Positions 39,301-53,279 of a stretch of 64,000 nt of DNA are shown piece after piece. A program made the position numbers and the translations under genes. The notes beneath the pieces were generated by a model. It searched no databases, was not told the DNA's origin, and saw nothing but the letters and a program-made list of their open reading frames with translations. The stretch covers positions 582,710 through 646,709 of the forward strand of contig ML133500.1 of assembly GCA_003864495.1 (NCBI GenBank), read 5' to 3'. Origin of the DNA: Nemopilema nomurai. Lineage: Eukaryota; Cnidaria; Scyphozoa; Rhizostomeae; Rhizostomatidae. Position 1 is the stretch's first letter. Each line of letters opens with the position of its first letter.

Positions 39301-41030
39301 GCTCACTCGAACCAATTTCAGTGCCCCGAATTGCACCAGGGTAACTTGATTCGCAGCCTTACTTTGCCCAAGCAAGAAGCGGACATATCTAAATAATGGC
39401 CAAGAGTGGCTCCGGGACGTCCTCAAAGGGTCAACATCACTTAACCTGTTTCAGTAGAGGACCACACTGGAATAGCCCAGTTTGAATTTCTTTGACTATC
39501 CCATACGACAGCCGAAGTTAACCTGCCTGGGTTTACTGTTAACTTTGAAGGTGAGAGGGGGGGGGGGGGGGCGGCAAATATCGCAAATTCTGCGAAAATG
39601 GGCGTGGTCAAAAGGTAGATACTCTGTGAATTCATCAGGCTGAAGTCTAGGAGAAGCTTCATAAATTTTTCAGACGGAGTTCCAATAAAATTGAAACCAT
39701 CATTTCACATGTTACAGATATTTATGAACGGGGGCTAGCAGGTGATTGGCAGCCCGTACCCCTTACCCCATTTTGGATGATTTATAACTTAGGCAATGGA
39801 AAAAGATTACAAAAGGGGCTTGCAAAAAGGAGAGCTGTTTCCACAGTCAGTCGAGTGCAATATTCTCGAATTTTACTTAACTTTCTTACGAGAGAAAAAA
39901 TTTGAATGCGCATCATTGTAACTAAACGTAATCCAGAATAACCTTTACTAATGCGAATCATAAGCCACTTTGTATCAGAAATCTACTCGAAAACCATGAC
40001 CCTAAACGTTATAAAGAATATGTGTATGATGCCTTAATTAAATTATTTATAGTACCCTGGCAAAAAATATTGTTAATGATTTCAAAACCATTGCTATGTT
40101 GTGTAGACTACTAAAGAACTGATGAGCTTTTCAAACCAGGTCTAAAACTGACGCGTAGGGTTTGCCTGGTAATGCAGATTAAGGTAGGGAAACGTTTGGT
40201 AACTAGAATTGGCCCCGCAGATAAAATACCTTAATTGCAAACGTACTTTTCAAAGGTGCTGGTTGAGGGTTATTATTTTGCTCCGATTCAAACTGTGACA
40301 AATTCAGGAACACGGTATTTGGAAGAGGTCCAATTAGCCTGACAACTCCATTGTAACTAATTGCTACCTATGCTTCCGGCGAATACCTCGTAAAAAGCAG
40401 TTCTTGCAGCGAAACCTGGAAAAGCATCTACAAATGGTAGCAAATTAGGACGGCAAGAGGGATTTATTGAGTGCTAATAGACACGCTGTACAATGTCACA
40501 TCTTTCAGATCTATACGAACATAAAAATACCTACACAATCTGATTTTTCTCACGCAAACTTGGAGAAATATGACACAAATATAAAGCAATAAATACCTTT
40601 GAAATAGTTTCATCATTAGTCTCCAGATAATATAAAAAGCAAGACGATACTGGTATGAAAATCCTGTGTCCACTGTTTATGGCCCCAGCCTTACCGTTTG
40701 CAAGACAAAATGTGACAATATAAATTTCTGAAATCCCCTTTCGGCTTCTTCACTCGACAGAAATTATGTGGCGGATGACTGATATCTTTAAGCAAAATAT
40801 GTTGTGCATATGTGCCTGTAAATACATCTTAGTGAGTGCATGAGGACATCCAAAATTCTATTCGAAAATAGATCACGAAGATACTTTACGAAAAACAGCA
40901 AGCAGAAAGTGTGCATTGGATTTCAGAGCGGCAGAGGTGGCGAAAAATACTTGATCACTGACCAAATCTGATTTTCTTGAAATCCCCAGTAAAGTAAGAT
41001 GAAATCAACCTCTGCACAAGAATCCTGCCA
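39301..41030. other. Intergenic, no recognised gene
   Basis: Single-copy sequence between the duplicated block and the 3' end of the zinc transporter. It holds a 15 bp G run (39557-39571) and short open frames without support. An AATAAA on the minus strand near 40460 could serve the transporter but is about 570 bp past its stop. Confidence 0.5.
39557..39571 (+). repeat. Poly-G run of 15
   Basis: An uninterrupted run of 15 G followed by CGGC. Its length is likely to be unstable or mis-sequenced. Confidence 0.95.
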
Positions 41031-44000
41031 TTAAAATTTGTCTTCGTAAATGGAAATTATGAGCATAATAACGACGCCTGTCAGAATGCCCAGATGAGGC
41101 GAAACGAAGCTCCACAAATCACCAGGATCGTCTTGAACACTTGACGTCAATTCTGGCAACTGAAATAGAAGAAAACACGCTCAGGCTTACAACCTCACGT
41201 TACTGGGCTTCAAGAACTCAAACTTTGCTTCTTGGGTGCAGTTGAACTTGTTTCCTCGTCTAACCGAAGAAAAAAGCCAAAGAAAGGCGTCTTATCAAGA
41301 ATAAAAAAACCCATAAGCAGGAAATTAGTTATCATAAAGATTTGTCTTATGAAATGTAAAAAGTAATAAGGGTGGTCAAATACATCTAACTGTCGACTCG
41401 ATAAAACCTGTGCAGTGAACCCTTGCACTGCCACCCACTTCACAAGCGCGGTTAAGGAGACATCCTGGCACTCACATCGGTTACGGAAATGGACCACCCG
41501 AAATGCTGGTTGCACCCCCGTCCCTCTTCATCATCTTTTTCTCTTCACAGTACGTGTGGTAATCTGGATGCGGCTAGCCTCGTAGATACAATGCCCGCCA
41601 AAAGTAGTTGGAACACCGAGATTGTACTCGTAATAAACGTATATTTTAACTTCATTTCCCTATTTCAAGCAGACAGAGCCCCCTCCCCCCTTAAACAATG
41701 TTGTGAAGGTAGGTGAACATGTCGCTAAACATGGGTTACACAATTTGCGCTCCAACATACATTTGTTGTCATTTTCCAGTCGGAATCCAACATTGTATAT
41801 GGGGGAAGAGAGACGTTTAGTAGGAAAGATGATTGGACTGTTCCAAGACTTTTGGCGGGCATTGTAGATATAAAAACTAGAAAACATTAGCAATCTACTG
41901 ACCATGTTAGCGAGGGCCACGTAAAGGAAAAGCCCGGCAGTAAGCGCCAATGCGAACTGCTTGCCTTCCGCTGAGTAGTTCCCCACCAATATGCCGATCA
42001 CTAGGCCAATGTAGCTTAAAGTTGCAGACACTAGGTTGTAGCAAATGGCTTGCCTGATGCTCATCCCAGACTTGATCAAGACGGCGAAGTCTCCTGTTGA
42101 AAATGAGGCTGAGGTTTCATAAAGATGTCTTACGAAATACATCCTTTGGCTCAATGTTCAAAGCAGTTCCTGCAATCTGCATAAATAGACCTAAATACAT
42201 CTACAGATATTATAATGATCTTCTACCACTGTAGATTAGACATTTCTCTAGTTAGCCAGGGCAAGAAGAAATATTTCTTCCTTCGGCCAGACAAAAATAA
42301 TTCGTAAATGTCCTAGAAAATAATTCTTAAATAAAGACTGAAAATAACAATAAAATAATACTTGTTTATATATATATGTAGTTAAGAGTTCTATGGAAGT
42401 AGACTGCGCGCAACATGACCCGCAGCACGCAATATTGCAAGTGTATTCACCCAAGAACACGTGACAGAAAACTTGCCTAGTTCATGGGGGAGTTCGTGGC
42501 AAAATACAGCGATCGTAGTACCGATACCACTTGAATAGGAGGCGGCAAAAGCTGCACCGATTGCGAGGCCATCGCTGAAGTTGTGAAACCCGTCACCAAC
42601 AATGACCATCCAAGCGACCGTTGCAACCGAAGTGTTCTTATCGACGGTACCGTGGGAGTGGCCATGATCAAGGCCATGATCGTGTTCTAGATTGTGTGGG
42701 GCCTAAATTGGATAGAGGAAACATCATTAGGTTCTTATCAAAGAAGATAAAAAATATATAGGAATAAGGGCAAGAAAAAGAATTTCTTCCTGCGACTAGA
42801 GAAAAACAATTTTTAAATTTCCTGCAAGACTGACAAGAAAGAAAAAGGGGTCAGTTTTATGTAATGATGCTTGATCGTAGTTTAAAATTTTATTGAAATA
42901 AACATGCAATATTAGCTCTATCTGTTGTATTTTGAAAGGGCTAAGTAAATTTCAATACCCCTTTAACTGAAAATAAATCTTATAGGTACCAATTTTTGCA
43001 TTAGTCTATCAACATAGGAGAATACTTAAAACAAGGAAATTAAAATCTCTAAAAGAGAAACAGAAATGCTGCAGGCAACAGGATACATTTTGAAAAATTT
43101 CCTGCACAACTTTTTACATGGGAAGTTCCTGTGACCGGGTGGTAATATCAGATAGTCGGGTTGGTTTTCATGCCCTGCTAGGATTGTATACTTCATTCAA
43201 GTATTGAAAATTTACAAGATGGGTACGGTGTGGTGACAGTAAAGGTAGAGACCCTGTATGATACAAAGAAAACGACCAGATTTCTACAAAGTTTTTTAGT
43301 TGTTCACCAAAACAAGGAGAGTTACATGTCACATGGTAAAATTTAACCAAAAAATGGCAAAATAAAATTTTCAGGCATTTCAGATGTTAAGTTAAGCAAA
43401 TTGATTGAATGATAGATTTGCGATGAGGCAAAGCTCGTAAACATAAAATGAGCATTTCCACTGGTCTGTGCAAAGGCGTTGTATACGCAATGCTCAAGAC
43501 ATGTGCACGTGATCGGGACATACCTGATGGTGGTCATGGCGCTCAAGGTGGTTGTATGGATCGTGGTCATGTTTCTTTGCATCCGGTGGGAATATCAATA
43601 ACTCTGTATTTGAAACAGCGCTCGGAGATTTCGGTTCACAATTGTACATAACAGAGCCAGAGCCATCATTTGAAGCGATGTCTTTTTTATCATTTTCTTT
43701 TTTTTCCATTGCGGCATTGTCTTGCGGCACAAACTTCTCTTCCGTGTCATGACTGTGGACGAACTTTCCCTGAAAAAATGATGCCAAAATAAATGTACCT
43801 TCTTCTAACATCAAACAGCAAAATTATACAGCATATTAAAGTAGGTTTCAAACAGCAAATACGCTTTCGGGCACAGCGCCTGACTACTTTTTGTATAATA
43901 ACTATGTAACAAAACTACACAGAACGGTGCAACAATTGATTTGGCTCGCTGAAGGTAGCTGAAATCCGACACTTTCCCCGTAGAAGTGTTTAAGTGAAAA

Positions 44001-47000
44001 GGTGGACTCTTTTATTTCTACGGGGCCATGCATCGACATATAGACAGACTCCAAAACTCTTAGATTAAAATTTGACCTATGAAACACGATTAAACATGCC
44101 CAATAATGTGAAATTATCATCAGAATATGTCTTGGCGCAATCTGGATCCTAAAGTGTGTTGCCCTTTACCTGAATCACGTTTCGAGCTACTTTGAGGTTT
44201 TGCAGTACGAAGAATCTAATTACAGAAATGTTTGTACCTTCTTTCGACAGCATGGTAGATAACTTTTTGATTTCATCAACTGTTCCACCAGGAAGAACGA
44301 GTACATTCCAAGAAGGATGAAGCAGGACTTCCAAATGTTACTTTTGTGGTCCTCTTCAGAACGTGCCAGTAAACTTTCGAAGGCCTATAAATTTAGCAAA
44401 TTATAATGTAGATAATAGCTTTGCACAACACGAAAGCAAATAATGACACTGTCAAGAACCAATGTTTCGGAGTTGGAGCAAGTTTAAAAGAGCTTGGGGT
44501 TTGGAGACGCATCACCAGGTAAAAACCATACACGAATCTGTACATTCTGGCCAAATCTTGCTGTACCCAATGTCTAGACATAGGAACGCAATACTGATGA
44601 AAAACGCTTCAACTTAATGTTGCACTAAGCCTAATCATTTATCAGCCTCTGCGAATTTCGCGTCACTGCATTTTTTCACAATTCACTTGATACCTTCCCC
44701 CTTCGCCTTGGTCAGACATATTCATGCTCTGCTTTAGAGCCTTATCCTTCTCTGACTAACGACCTCGTTGCTGTATGCTCTATTCCTGTTTGTATCCGGG
44801 CTTCACATGCAATTCCGGCTTTTACTCAGCTACTCAGTCCGTAATGCTTTCTGCTCAAATTGCGATTCAATCGAAACTCCTATACGTGATCCTTCAGGTT
44901 AATTAAATTCTTCAAGCAATTCGTATATACAAGCGATTCTGCTCCGACTGGACAACTTAATCACATTGTCACAGAGCTCTGTATACAGGGGCGTCCCTTG
45001 CTAACTTTTATGGAAGGGAGTTGCGTCAATGCTTTGGTTGCCAAGTAAAACATATCATTAGAATTATAAACCGAATCGTACATTATAAGTACCATTCAAT
45101 AACTACAGTGTTTGAGTTATTGAAAAATCAGACTGCAACGAAGAAGCAGGGTTAATAGTGAGCAACATTTTAAAGCAAATGTACTTATCGCTGTTTTCTT
45201 AACTACTCGTGTTTTTAGACCAAAATTTAAAAGCGTCTTTTATTTTTCTGTCGGCGTGAGTTGCCCAGGAAAGTTTTACCTATCTTGTAGGCTTCATAAA
45301 ACATTGACTGTCTGAAAAATGTTGTCACAGTTGTCCTCTTTTCTTCGTGCAAGAATGCTTTCATTTTCTGGCATTTTCTTACCCCTTTAATAGCCCAGGC
45401 TTCACCAGCAGTCAATTTTCTAGCCCCTTTGGAGAAAGTCAGCATCATGGTGCATACTACACTACGTTTTAGCTAACACGCCCCCCTGTTTGCTCGGTAC
45501 ATTTTCTGGCCGTCAGCCACACTGTTTATCTTTTCCCGGGGTATCATGGTCTCTTTTGCTTCCTTGTACCACGAAGGCAGTGTGGAAGTAATTTCCTCAC
45601 CGATTAAACCGCAATTAAAAGACGCCCCCCCCCCCTCCTCAGAATACGCCTTACGTGGCCTTTACGTGGTATAGCCCAAAACATTTGAAATACGATCAAA
45701 GACACGTAGACCTTTCTTCAAGCTGGTAAACCACAGAGTTACAATGAATATAAATGAGCCCAAAGTGCATACGTGAGGGATGAGATGAAGCAACGCATCG
45801 CCAGCGAGCGTTCCAACGGCGAGGGCAACTAGATATCCCATGACCCTTTGGTAGAAGCCTTTCTCCAGACATGGAATGACAGCAATGATGCACAGGGAAG
45901 CAAGGCTGACAAGAGTAACGGCCACGAATCCATACGCCCAAACTGCAAGAAAGATTGGAAACCTACTGTTAACCGTTTCATTGGGTTACTGGGTGCCAAG
46001 TTTAACCAATAAAAGTCAGTAAATGAGTATATACCAAAGTAAGTACAGTATTGAGTAGGTAAGGTGATAAGCCGCTGTCTGAACTGACACTAATGACTGC
46101 AGCAGAGGGCAGGGGGCAGGGCGGCAGGGGGACAGGGGGCAGGGCGGCAGGGGGCAGGGCGGCAGGGGGCAACTTGGTTTTGGGATTTTTTCACCACAAT
46201 CGTCATGCTTTGCGCCCTTGTTCTGAACACATCCAAGCATACCTGTTATTCATACTTAGGGTGTAAGAATGGGTGTGATCGCAGTCCCTGATATAAAGCT
46301 TTAATCCTCTCAACGCTTGACTCTCAACGATAAATGCAAAAAGGCCGAGTCTTTGGTGTGAATTAGTCGTGGTGGCAATCTCACAGCCACCCACCGATGA
46401 GCTACTGTTGATCATGCACCTTGTGTCAGGCGGAAAAGAGGAATCTTCTTGGTCACCTAGCTTGTGCGACCAAAACCTTTAACAAAACCACAAAACTGAG
46501 CCCTTTGACATGAACGCAATTGAAAACTCAATCAATCAATCAAAGCTGGTTCCTCTGACCGAATCGAAAACTAAAACTTCCTAATTCAGGACAGGTCAGG
46601 TCTCCGTCAAATTAAAACCGGTCATGTCTACCTTGAACTTTTCCTTTGCAATCTACTTAGATGGGCCTAATAGAGGAAATCATAAAGCCAATAAAAGTCG
46701 AACCAGCTAACAGCAACTCACCCATATTAGGTTCGACAGCCAGCCGGAGATAGTAAGGCTGTGTGCAGTTGTGTCGATGGATGCAGAAATCCCCACTTAT
46801 CTGCTGAATCAAAGCTGGGCATATTCGGATGAAGTCAATCCTTGAGATTGAGGCTGATTCGTTTACAATGTGACTCTGAAGAAGGCGCTTCCTGGACATG
46901 CACTACGAAGAAATGACATGCATAATTAGGTTTATTTCATGTAATGCGTAGCTAGGTTTATTTTATGCAAGAAACAGATAGGCCTCTTTTTACAGAAAAC

Positions 47001-49504
47001 CAAATATGGAATATTTGTCAAGGAAACTTTTATTTATTTAATATGTTTTACCCTTCCCTTATCAGCTTGTTTCTCTTGATTGGGTCAAAACAGTTTTCGA
47101 GTAGCAAAGTTCTTGGTAAAGCAAGGGCTGAAAAAATTATTGAGATTAAAAACTGATATTCAATAATTAATGACGTATTAATAACGTATTAATAGCCTTT
47201 GCAGCTTTGCAAGAGTATGCAAGTAGACTCAAGAGCTAAATGAATGACGTCATTACGCTTTGATATTAAAATCTGAGATTGAATGATAATTAAATCGTCT
47301 GATAGGCAATTATACAATTTTTTTCGCTGCCATCAAATTTTTGCCACTCTGGTAACCAGGGTAGCAACAAACATATCGTCTCTATAAACATGAATCAAAA
47401 ATATTGATGTATGGTGCATAGCAAAATGACTCAAATCATGCAAGATCGTTTTCAACCGCCGGGCACTTTGATGGGGTACAAAGTGACAACCAGTTTATCA
47501 GTACAAAGTGACACCCAGTTTAACTTAAGATGACGACTTCGAAAGGACTCAAACGAGACAAGCTGTGACGGATAGACAGTTCAAACCGAGATAACAGTAA
47601 GGTGTCCTTAAGAGTATTACGCAGAACTTTAATATTTTGGGTCAAATGAACTTATCATAAAGCAAGATCCGGCAACAAAAGGAAAGCAAACCCTGGAAAT
47701 TGTCTTACAGAATGAAAATCATAAGAACATTAACGATTCTGATAGATTGACATTCACTTAATATTTAGAATAAAGGAAGACAGTTTTCGTGAAGTTTCTT
47801 TAGACCCGACTTTTGTGCTCAAACAGCTGATTAATCTTCACGGACGTCACGCCAAATTTGTTTAGTAAAAACATATTTCGGAATAACAAGTGAAATTTTG
47901 GGCTTATTTCAAAAACTGCCAACAGTCCATCCTGCCTCATCGGAGACCAGTGCCACTGTTCATTTGTGGTGGTTGCTTAAAAAAGCATTTTCAAGAACCA
48001 TCAAGACACGAGAGCAGCAAGGGAATGACGCCCTTTTTAACTTGTCAGAAAATAACACCCTGCAAAATCATGGTAGCACATTGTATGAAGAAGGTTGATT
48101 AGAGACTCCTGGGCGATCCAAAATGCCTTCATGGAAAACCATCAGCGTTTGGTTCCTCAAATCCCTAAACTTAGCGATTGGTTGAGCTGTAAAAAACGTC
48201 CATACCAATCATAGGGTATGTAAGACGTATCTCATCAGACGGAAAAACTATTTCAAGGAAATGTTAAAATACAGCAGGTAATGTGCGCTTAATAATTAAG
48301 GGAAATTAGCGAGTGATTCATTACACGTCGCTATGAAACCGGCAAGCGGTTGCCAGATTCATAAAATGTCCGCACTACCACATCCGTGACACCACACTAC
48401 TCCTTTAATTGGTGCATCTTAAGTCGGATCAGAAACTAGGCAACTGAGAAACGGTTTAGGTGTGTCATTGTCTTGTTCGTTGCATCGATGTACAGTCTTG
48501 TCTTGTCATTAGTCACGCTGCACGAGTCTTCTCAGTTGAAATAAAACAGGGTTTGCCTCAACTCAGGAAAAACAAACAAGGTTCCTCAATCAGCTTTCCA
48601 GCATTGCGTTCCCTAACTGTATCAGCAAATTGAAAAACCATTCAAATAACATTCCAAAACTTGTTTGCTTTGCAACCACATTAACAATAGAAGCTTGTAA
48701 ACACGAGGGTTTTAAGGTGCAAAGAAGCCATTACAAGATTCTAGGTTGTCCCACCAATCGATATCAATATTTCAACATTGGAAAATATTATGTCCATAAC
48801 GCATGCGCGAAAGGAAGCCATTACAATGAATATTAACCTGTGAGCCCTAGGAAAAAATTTGATAGATTTTTCCTTGAGTTATGGAGGCGAGAAAACACCC
48901 AGGAACACCATGCAAAAAATATTGTTCTCTAGTGACCACACATAGCGACTGAGTACAAAGACAATGCTCAGTTTATATACAGGATCATAAACACTATTAA
49001 GGCAATTCACGAGCCAAATGGCTTTCCTAGTTCAGTGACATCTTGCAGCCGAAGATAAAAACAATAGTTTCATACCATGCTGAAGTGTTTCTCCAAGTGT
49101 ATCGAATGATTTTTGCCCTCCGTTGTATGTGTACCTTTGCCATGGTCGCCTGACCTTCGCATTCTCTTTAGGACGCTTTCTTTATCTTCGTTTTTGGACA
49201 CGGGATCAGATTTGCGTGGCTCAGGCTTGAAGCCATCATGAACACCCTTGTATAAGCAAAACTTCTCCAGCTTCTCTATGTACACAGTCCCGAGAGTAAG
49301 TTGCTTCAGAAGGGTGCTAAGCTGCCCCTGGGTCATCGATGTGCCGTTATTTTCACCGTATTGCTGAAATATTTGGTCGAGGTAAAACTTTGTTCCAGTC
49401 GCATCGACGATACCGTTTGCATCTTCTGCCTTGAACTGCGCCACACAGAGAAACGTGAAAACAAATGAATTAAACAGTTTCCTACAAAATCCATCCATTG
49501 CCAC
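41031..49504 (-). CDS. SLC39A: LIV-1 subfamily ZIP zinc transporter (SLC39A), complete, 8 coding exons
   Basis: ZIP proteins move zinc, and often other divalent metals, into the cytosol. Exons: 49076-49504 (ATG at 49504), 46722-46902, 45773-45942, 44238-44384, 43524-43769, 42477-42702, 41903-42093, 41031-41159. Total 1719 bp, 572 residues plus stop, all in phase. Residues 1-27 look like a signal peptide. The ectodomain has the YGENNGTSMTQGQLSTLL type helix and the PAL motif (ICPALIQQ, near 170). TM1 starts at VWAYGFVAVTLVSL (about 204). The TM3-TM4 loop is His-rich (HDHDPYNHLERHDHH, EHDHGLDHGHSHG). The TM4 metal site is HNFSDG (431-436). The TM5 metal site is HELPHELGD (460-468), with the first His that marks typical LIV-1 members rather than the Glu of ZIP8/14. 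The C-terminus is GVVIMLIISIYEDKF. The nearest human relatives are probably ZIP6/ZIP10, but the paralogue is not settled. Intron 6 begins with GC. Confidence 0.95.
41589..41864. mobile_element. 276 bp TIR element with 6 bp target-site duplication
   Basis: The ends CAATGCCCGCCAAAAG and CTTTTGGCGGGCATTG are perfect inverted repeats, and similarity continues a further ~12 bp. TAGATA flanks both sides (41583-41588 and 41865-41870). It sits in the last intron of the zinc transporter and has no coding capacity. Confidence 0.85.
42475..42476 (-). other. Non-canonical GC splice donor in SLC39A
   Basis: After CATGAACTAG the intron begins GCAAGT. The downstream exon (from 42093) begins GAGACTTC after CAACAG. 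Only a cut before GC gives the invariant HELPHELGD in frame, so this is a GC-AG intron with an otherwise consensus donor. Confidence 0.8.
45625..45635 (+). repeat. Poly-C run of 11
   Basis: Homopolymer in a zinc transporter intron. Confidence 0.9.
46104..46170 (+). repeat. G-rich minisatellite with quadruplex potential
   Basis: Tandem GGGGGCAGGGCGGCA units with many runs of three to five G separated by short loops. It lies in a zinc transporter intron, so the C-rich strand is the sense strand of the transcript. Confidence 0.85.
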
Positions 49505-52500
49505 GATTCTATTCTCCTCTTTATAATTTCAGTTCTTTGCGGATTCGAAAATGCGGTGCTTCTGATGGTGTCCGATTCTGTGACAAACTCGGCGCCAATG
49601 AGGTAAAGTTGTATAATCACACTCCTGAAGATTAATCCTGCAAGTAACAAAGAAACACGTATAAGGGATTCAAGGCGAGAGAGGAAATTGGTTTTGCATC
49701 TCTTCAATGCATTTTGCGACGTGCCCTTTTTGCATACAATTAGTTAGTAAAAGCTTAAGTTTCAGTTGGGAAACTTTCAAATGAAAATGACCGATAATGG
49801 AGCTAAATTTCAAATTTGATATCTGAGATGCTATGAAACAGCCTGTCGGCAAATCCAAAGCAATGCAAATGATCTTGAACTATATTAAGTTGAAAAGCAT
49901 AGAAGTCGTGACCATTAGTTGATTAGCTAAAGATTTAGACCAGTTCCATTTAGGAAATTTCCACAAATGGCTAGGTGTAGCATAAGTTACAAATACTGAT
50001 AAGTATGCTACTAATTAAAGTGTAGCAAGAAAGGTTTATAAACTTTTGCAATTTTTTTAACTTAATTATTCTTGAACTTAGTTATTTTTTAACTTAAGAT
50101 TAGTTATTCTGGCATCTTAGGTTACAACAGACTTCCATTTTCTTTATGGTGTACTGGCAGGGGTACGATGTTTGTCAATAGCAGCGCCCTTGGTTATGAA
50201 ATGTTCCAAATGAGCTTCCCTCAAATACATTTCTGGATCCGCCCCTGGAATGAATGTCTTTCAATTGTTATGCGGCTTTGGGAAATATAAGACGCCTTGA
50301 CCACTTCACCAATGCATTCCAGCCACAAAGCCATTGAAAACAAAGCATTAGGTTGTCAGATTTGAATAAAGATTTTATCATCTCATTCAATCGATCAACA
50401 CTAGATACCATGAATTATTAGACATCAATAGCCAACAATAAAAGATGCTTTAAGATGCATCATCAAAGAGGACCAGGTACAAATGTAGAAGTGTCAAATG
50501 TGACAGAGATATTAGCGGCTATATTTGCTGCTATATTTGCTTTGGCTTGATATAAAGTGATGAAAGCAGGAACATGAAGCTTCAGTGGAAACTATTAGTG
50601 GGAAGAGAGAGAAATCTTGCCCCCATTGACATTGGGTTGAAAAAATATGCTTACCCATCATGCAAAATATCATGTTGACATAACATTTCACTGTAACTTT
50701 GGAGGGTAATCATGGAAAGAATAAGTAAGGTACAATTAGCAATAGTTAGAGATCGGTTCAATTGCTTAAGCTGCATTAATTATCATTATTAATTATTCAG
50801 TACCAGATCTTGAACAGAGACATGCTTTGAATTTAATAAAGATGAAGTTAGAAACTGACAAGAGATAAGTTTTCTGGCTTGTTTAGAAATAAAGATGTTA
50901 TGATCTACTGTTCCTAGACTGATCAATATAATAGTCAGCATTATCTATGAAGTTTAAATATTTTCAAGAATCTCTGTATTAGTGAATTGAGCCTACTAGG
51001 CTCTAATTCTTTTCTTTAAAATTTTATCAAAATTTGTGGGTAGATTTTTGGAGTCTTTTTGGAATTCGGGAGACTTGCGTCATACCTATTTACATATGCA
51101 AAGCTCTAGGTATTGATAACAGTCACATTGATAGCAGGTAAAAATGTTTCCCCTTTGATATGCTTCCTAAATTACTGGTGACTGAACACTGTCATAAGAC
51201 TTTAATCTTTGCATTAGACAATTCAGTAAATCAGACAAAAAGTAAAGTTAAAGAAACATTCAATCTGGGCCTTGAATTAACTTTCAAAACCAGAAATGGT
51301 GACATTCACTGTCCATTAGAAAATGATATGGCTACCCAGGAATAGCAGAACTTCTTTGAAATCCAAGGAAGAGTGTAAAATGTTTGAGGAAAAAACAGCA
51401 AAACATGCATTACAATTCACTTGAATATTCAGGAAATGCAGGATCAGAGGTGATCCAACATGCAAAATAGATCTATGACCACATATTTTTAAGAAGATCT
51501 TCCTATCTATCAGACATAATTGTGGGACTAGCAACTTTTTTTACATATTCTTCAAACAAAACTGGAGAGTTTTAGGCTACTGAGCATGTAAAGCAAGTGA
51601 GAAAATGAAATGTGCCATATTGTCAGAAAAACTCTCAACATCACAGCACCAACATCAAAGCCAAATAAAAAGAGCTGAATAAAGCATGACTGATTTTAGA
51701 GTGCATTTTTTACATGACATTGCAAGTGTAGGTAAAAGAAGCAGGATTTTGTGATATCACAAAACAATGTAGGCAATTTTCACAAAACAAATAAGCTACT
51801 CATAGAGAGCAATTTTCTATAGGACCTAAAATTTTAAAACCTTTTTGCGCTGAAACATCTTGTTTTGACCTTTTTCATCTCAGTTTTCAACAAAAGAAGT
51901 GTGTATCAATACTACAGTCATACAACTTCCAGTCACTGCTAAAAATTGTTCCAACTATTTGTGATTCCTCTGCTTAAACCTTGTGCAGCTATTAATGGTT
52001 CACAAACACTGGATTTGCACACACCTGGGCTTCTACATCAAGGGAACAGGACTTCAACATAAAGACATTTTTAAGGCAGAAAAGGATTAAGCCCCTGACA
52101 GTGATCTGTCCACCTTGGTGTAGTCTAATCCACCACATGTATAATAGTTTAACCTGAATGATCAAATTTCCTCTTCTTCCCAAAGAAGTCCCCCTCTAAG
52201 CTTAGCAACTGTACTTAAAGTTAAAGTTCTACAAAGTTCTCACACTTGAATAGGCCATAGCATAAACAAGCCTCCACTTGTAAAGTGAATAATGCGAGTG
52301 AAAGTTTTGAACATGCCTCTGTTTCCTTAAAGACGTTGCAAATACAACAATTTTTCAGTGCAGTTGGAAGTTCACATTTCATGAACGTAAAAAACTAAGG
52401 TAAGATCTGTTTAAGTCCCATTCCCATATTAAGCTCGTATCCGAAAATTAAGTTGAAACGAGGAAAAGGGGAGTTATGAAGAAATTTAGCATCCATCGTA

Positions 52501-53153
52501 CTGAAGTGAATTTGAAAGGTTCGAAAAAATGACAATTGTTTGTGTTACATCATAATTAAATGGTTATAGGCAAAACAAAAGCTAAGAAACAAAGCACTCA
52601 GAAATTAATATTTTTTATCACTTACTCTCAAATACGTCTGTATTTGCACAAAGTTTTAATAGTTTTGATAGCAACAACATCGTGCAGGAAACGTTCGGAG
52701 GATTCTTTAGTGAGCAGTTCCTAGGTCAATTTACAACTCCACCAAGCCCTCCCCTAGCCCCATGAAAGCAAACAACGATAGGTCCTTGCCCACAGCAGAA
52801 ATATCAATATCTTATCATTGAAATAACTTCGTCACAGGGTAGGGGAAGCAAATCAAAATTCCCCCTCGACTTTGCCACTTTGCCGTTTGCAACTTTGCCA
52901 GAACTCACGAGCCCTCCCGCGAAACCTTTGAAGTGTTGATGCGAATAGTATCTTAAAATCATTTTTACTCGTGTAACTACAAATATAGGTAAATACGGCG
53001 TGAATATATAGATAAATTGAAATTAATTTGAATTTGGCTAATTTGAAGGGTGTGCGGGGAGCAGAGAACATCTGCTAATCCTAAGTGGTCAAATTAACTT
53101 CTGCTAATCCGGCTAGCTTCCCGGGCCTTGGTAGCAGCACCAAACGTACTCAC
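49505..53153. other. Intergenic or intronic, no recognised gene
   Basis: Upstream of the zinc transporter. It probably holds its promoter and 5'UTR near 49500-49700. Further exons of the gene suggested by 53154-53279 would lie here, but I could not identify any. AT-rich, no repeats of note. Confidence 0.45.
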
Positions 53154-53279
53154 CAGATTTCGCATATTTTGTTGATGTTTGGTAAATAAGCCGCGCAAAA
53201 CAGTTGTTCTTCTGGGCCAGCAACAACGTAGAACTCTCTTCTGAGCGGGCCTGTTACTTTTTCTCTTTGCTGAACTGTC
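53154..53279 (-). CDS. Coding-like internal exon of an unrecognised gene
   Basis: A 126 bp open stretch between a GTAG acceptor and a GTGAGT donor. It reads TVQQREKVTGPLRREFYVVA, GPEEQLFCAAYLPNINKICE and I. One base at the start and two at the end are shared with neighbouring exons. The composition looks like a folded protein. I do not recognise the family. It may belong with 55199-55376, but the phases (1 out, 2 in) need at least one exon between them. Confidence 0.4.

Noticed and set aside
41660..42154. 164-codon minus ORF as a single exon
   Set aside because: Only 41903-42093 is exon. The rest runs into intron and a TIR element.
47890..48102. Two overlapping plus-strand ORFs of 66-70 codons
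   Set aside because: They lie in the first intron of the zinc transporter, with no similarity or splice support.
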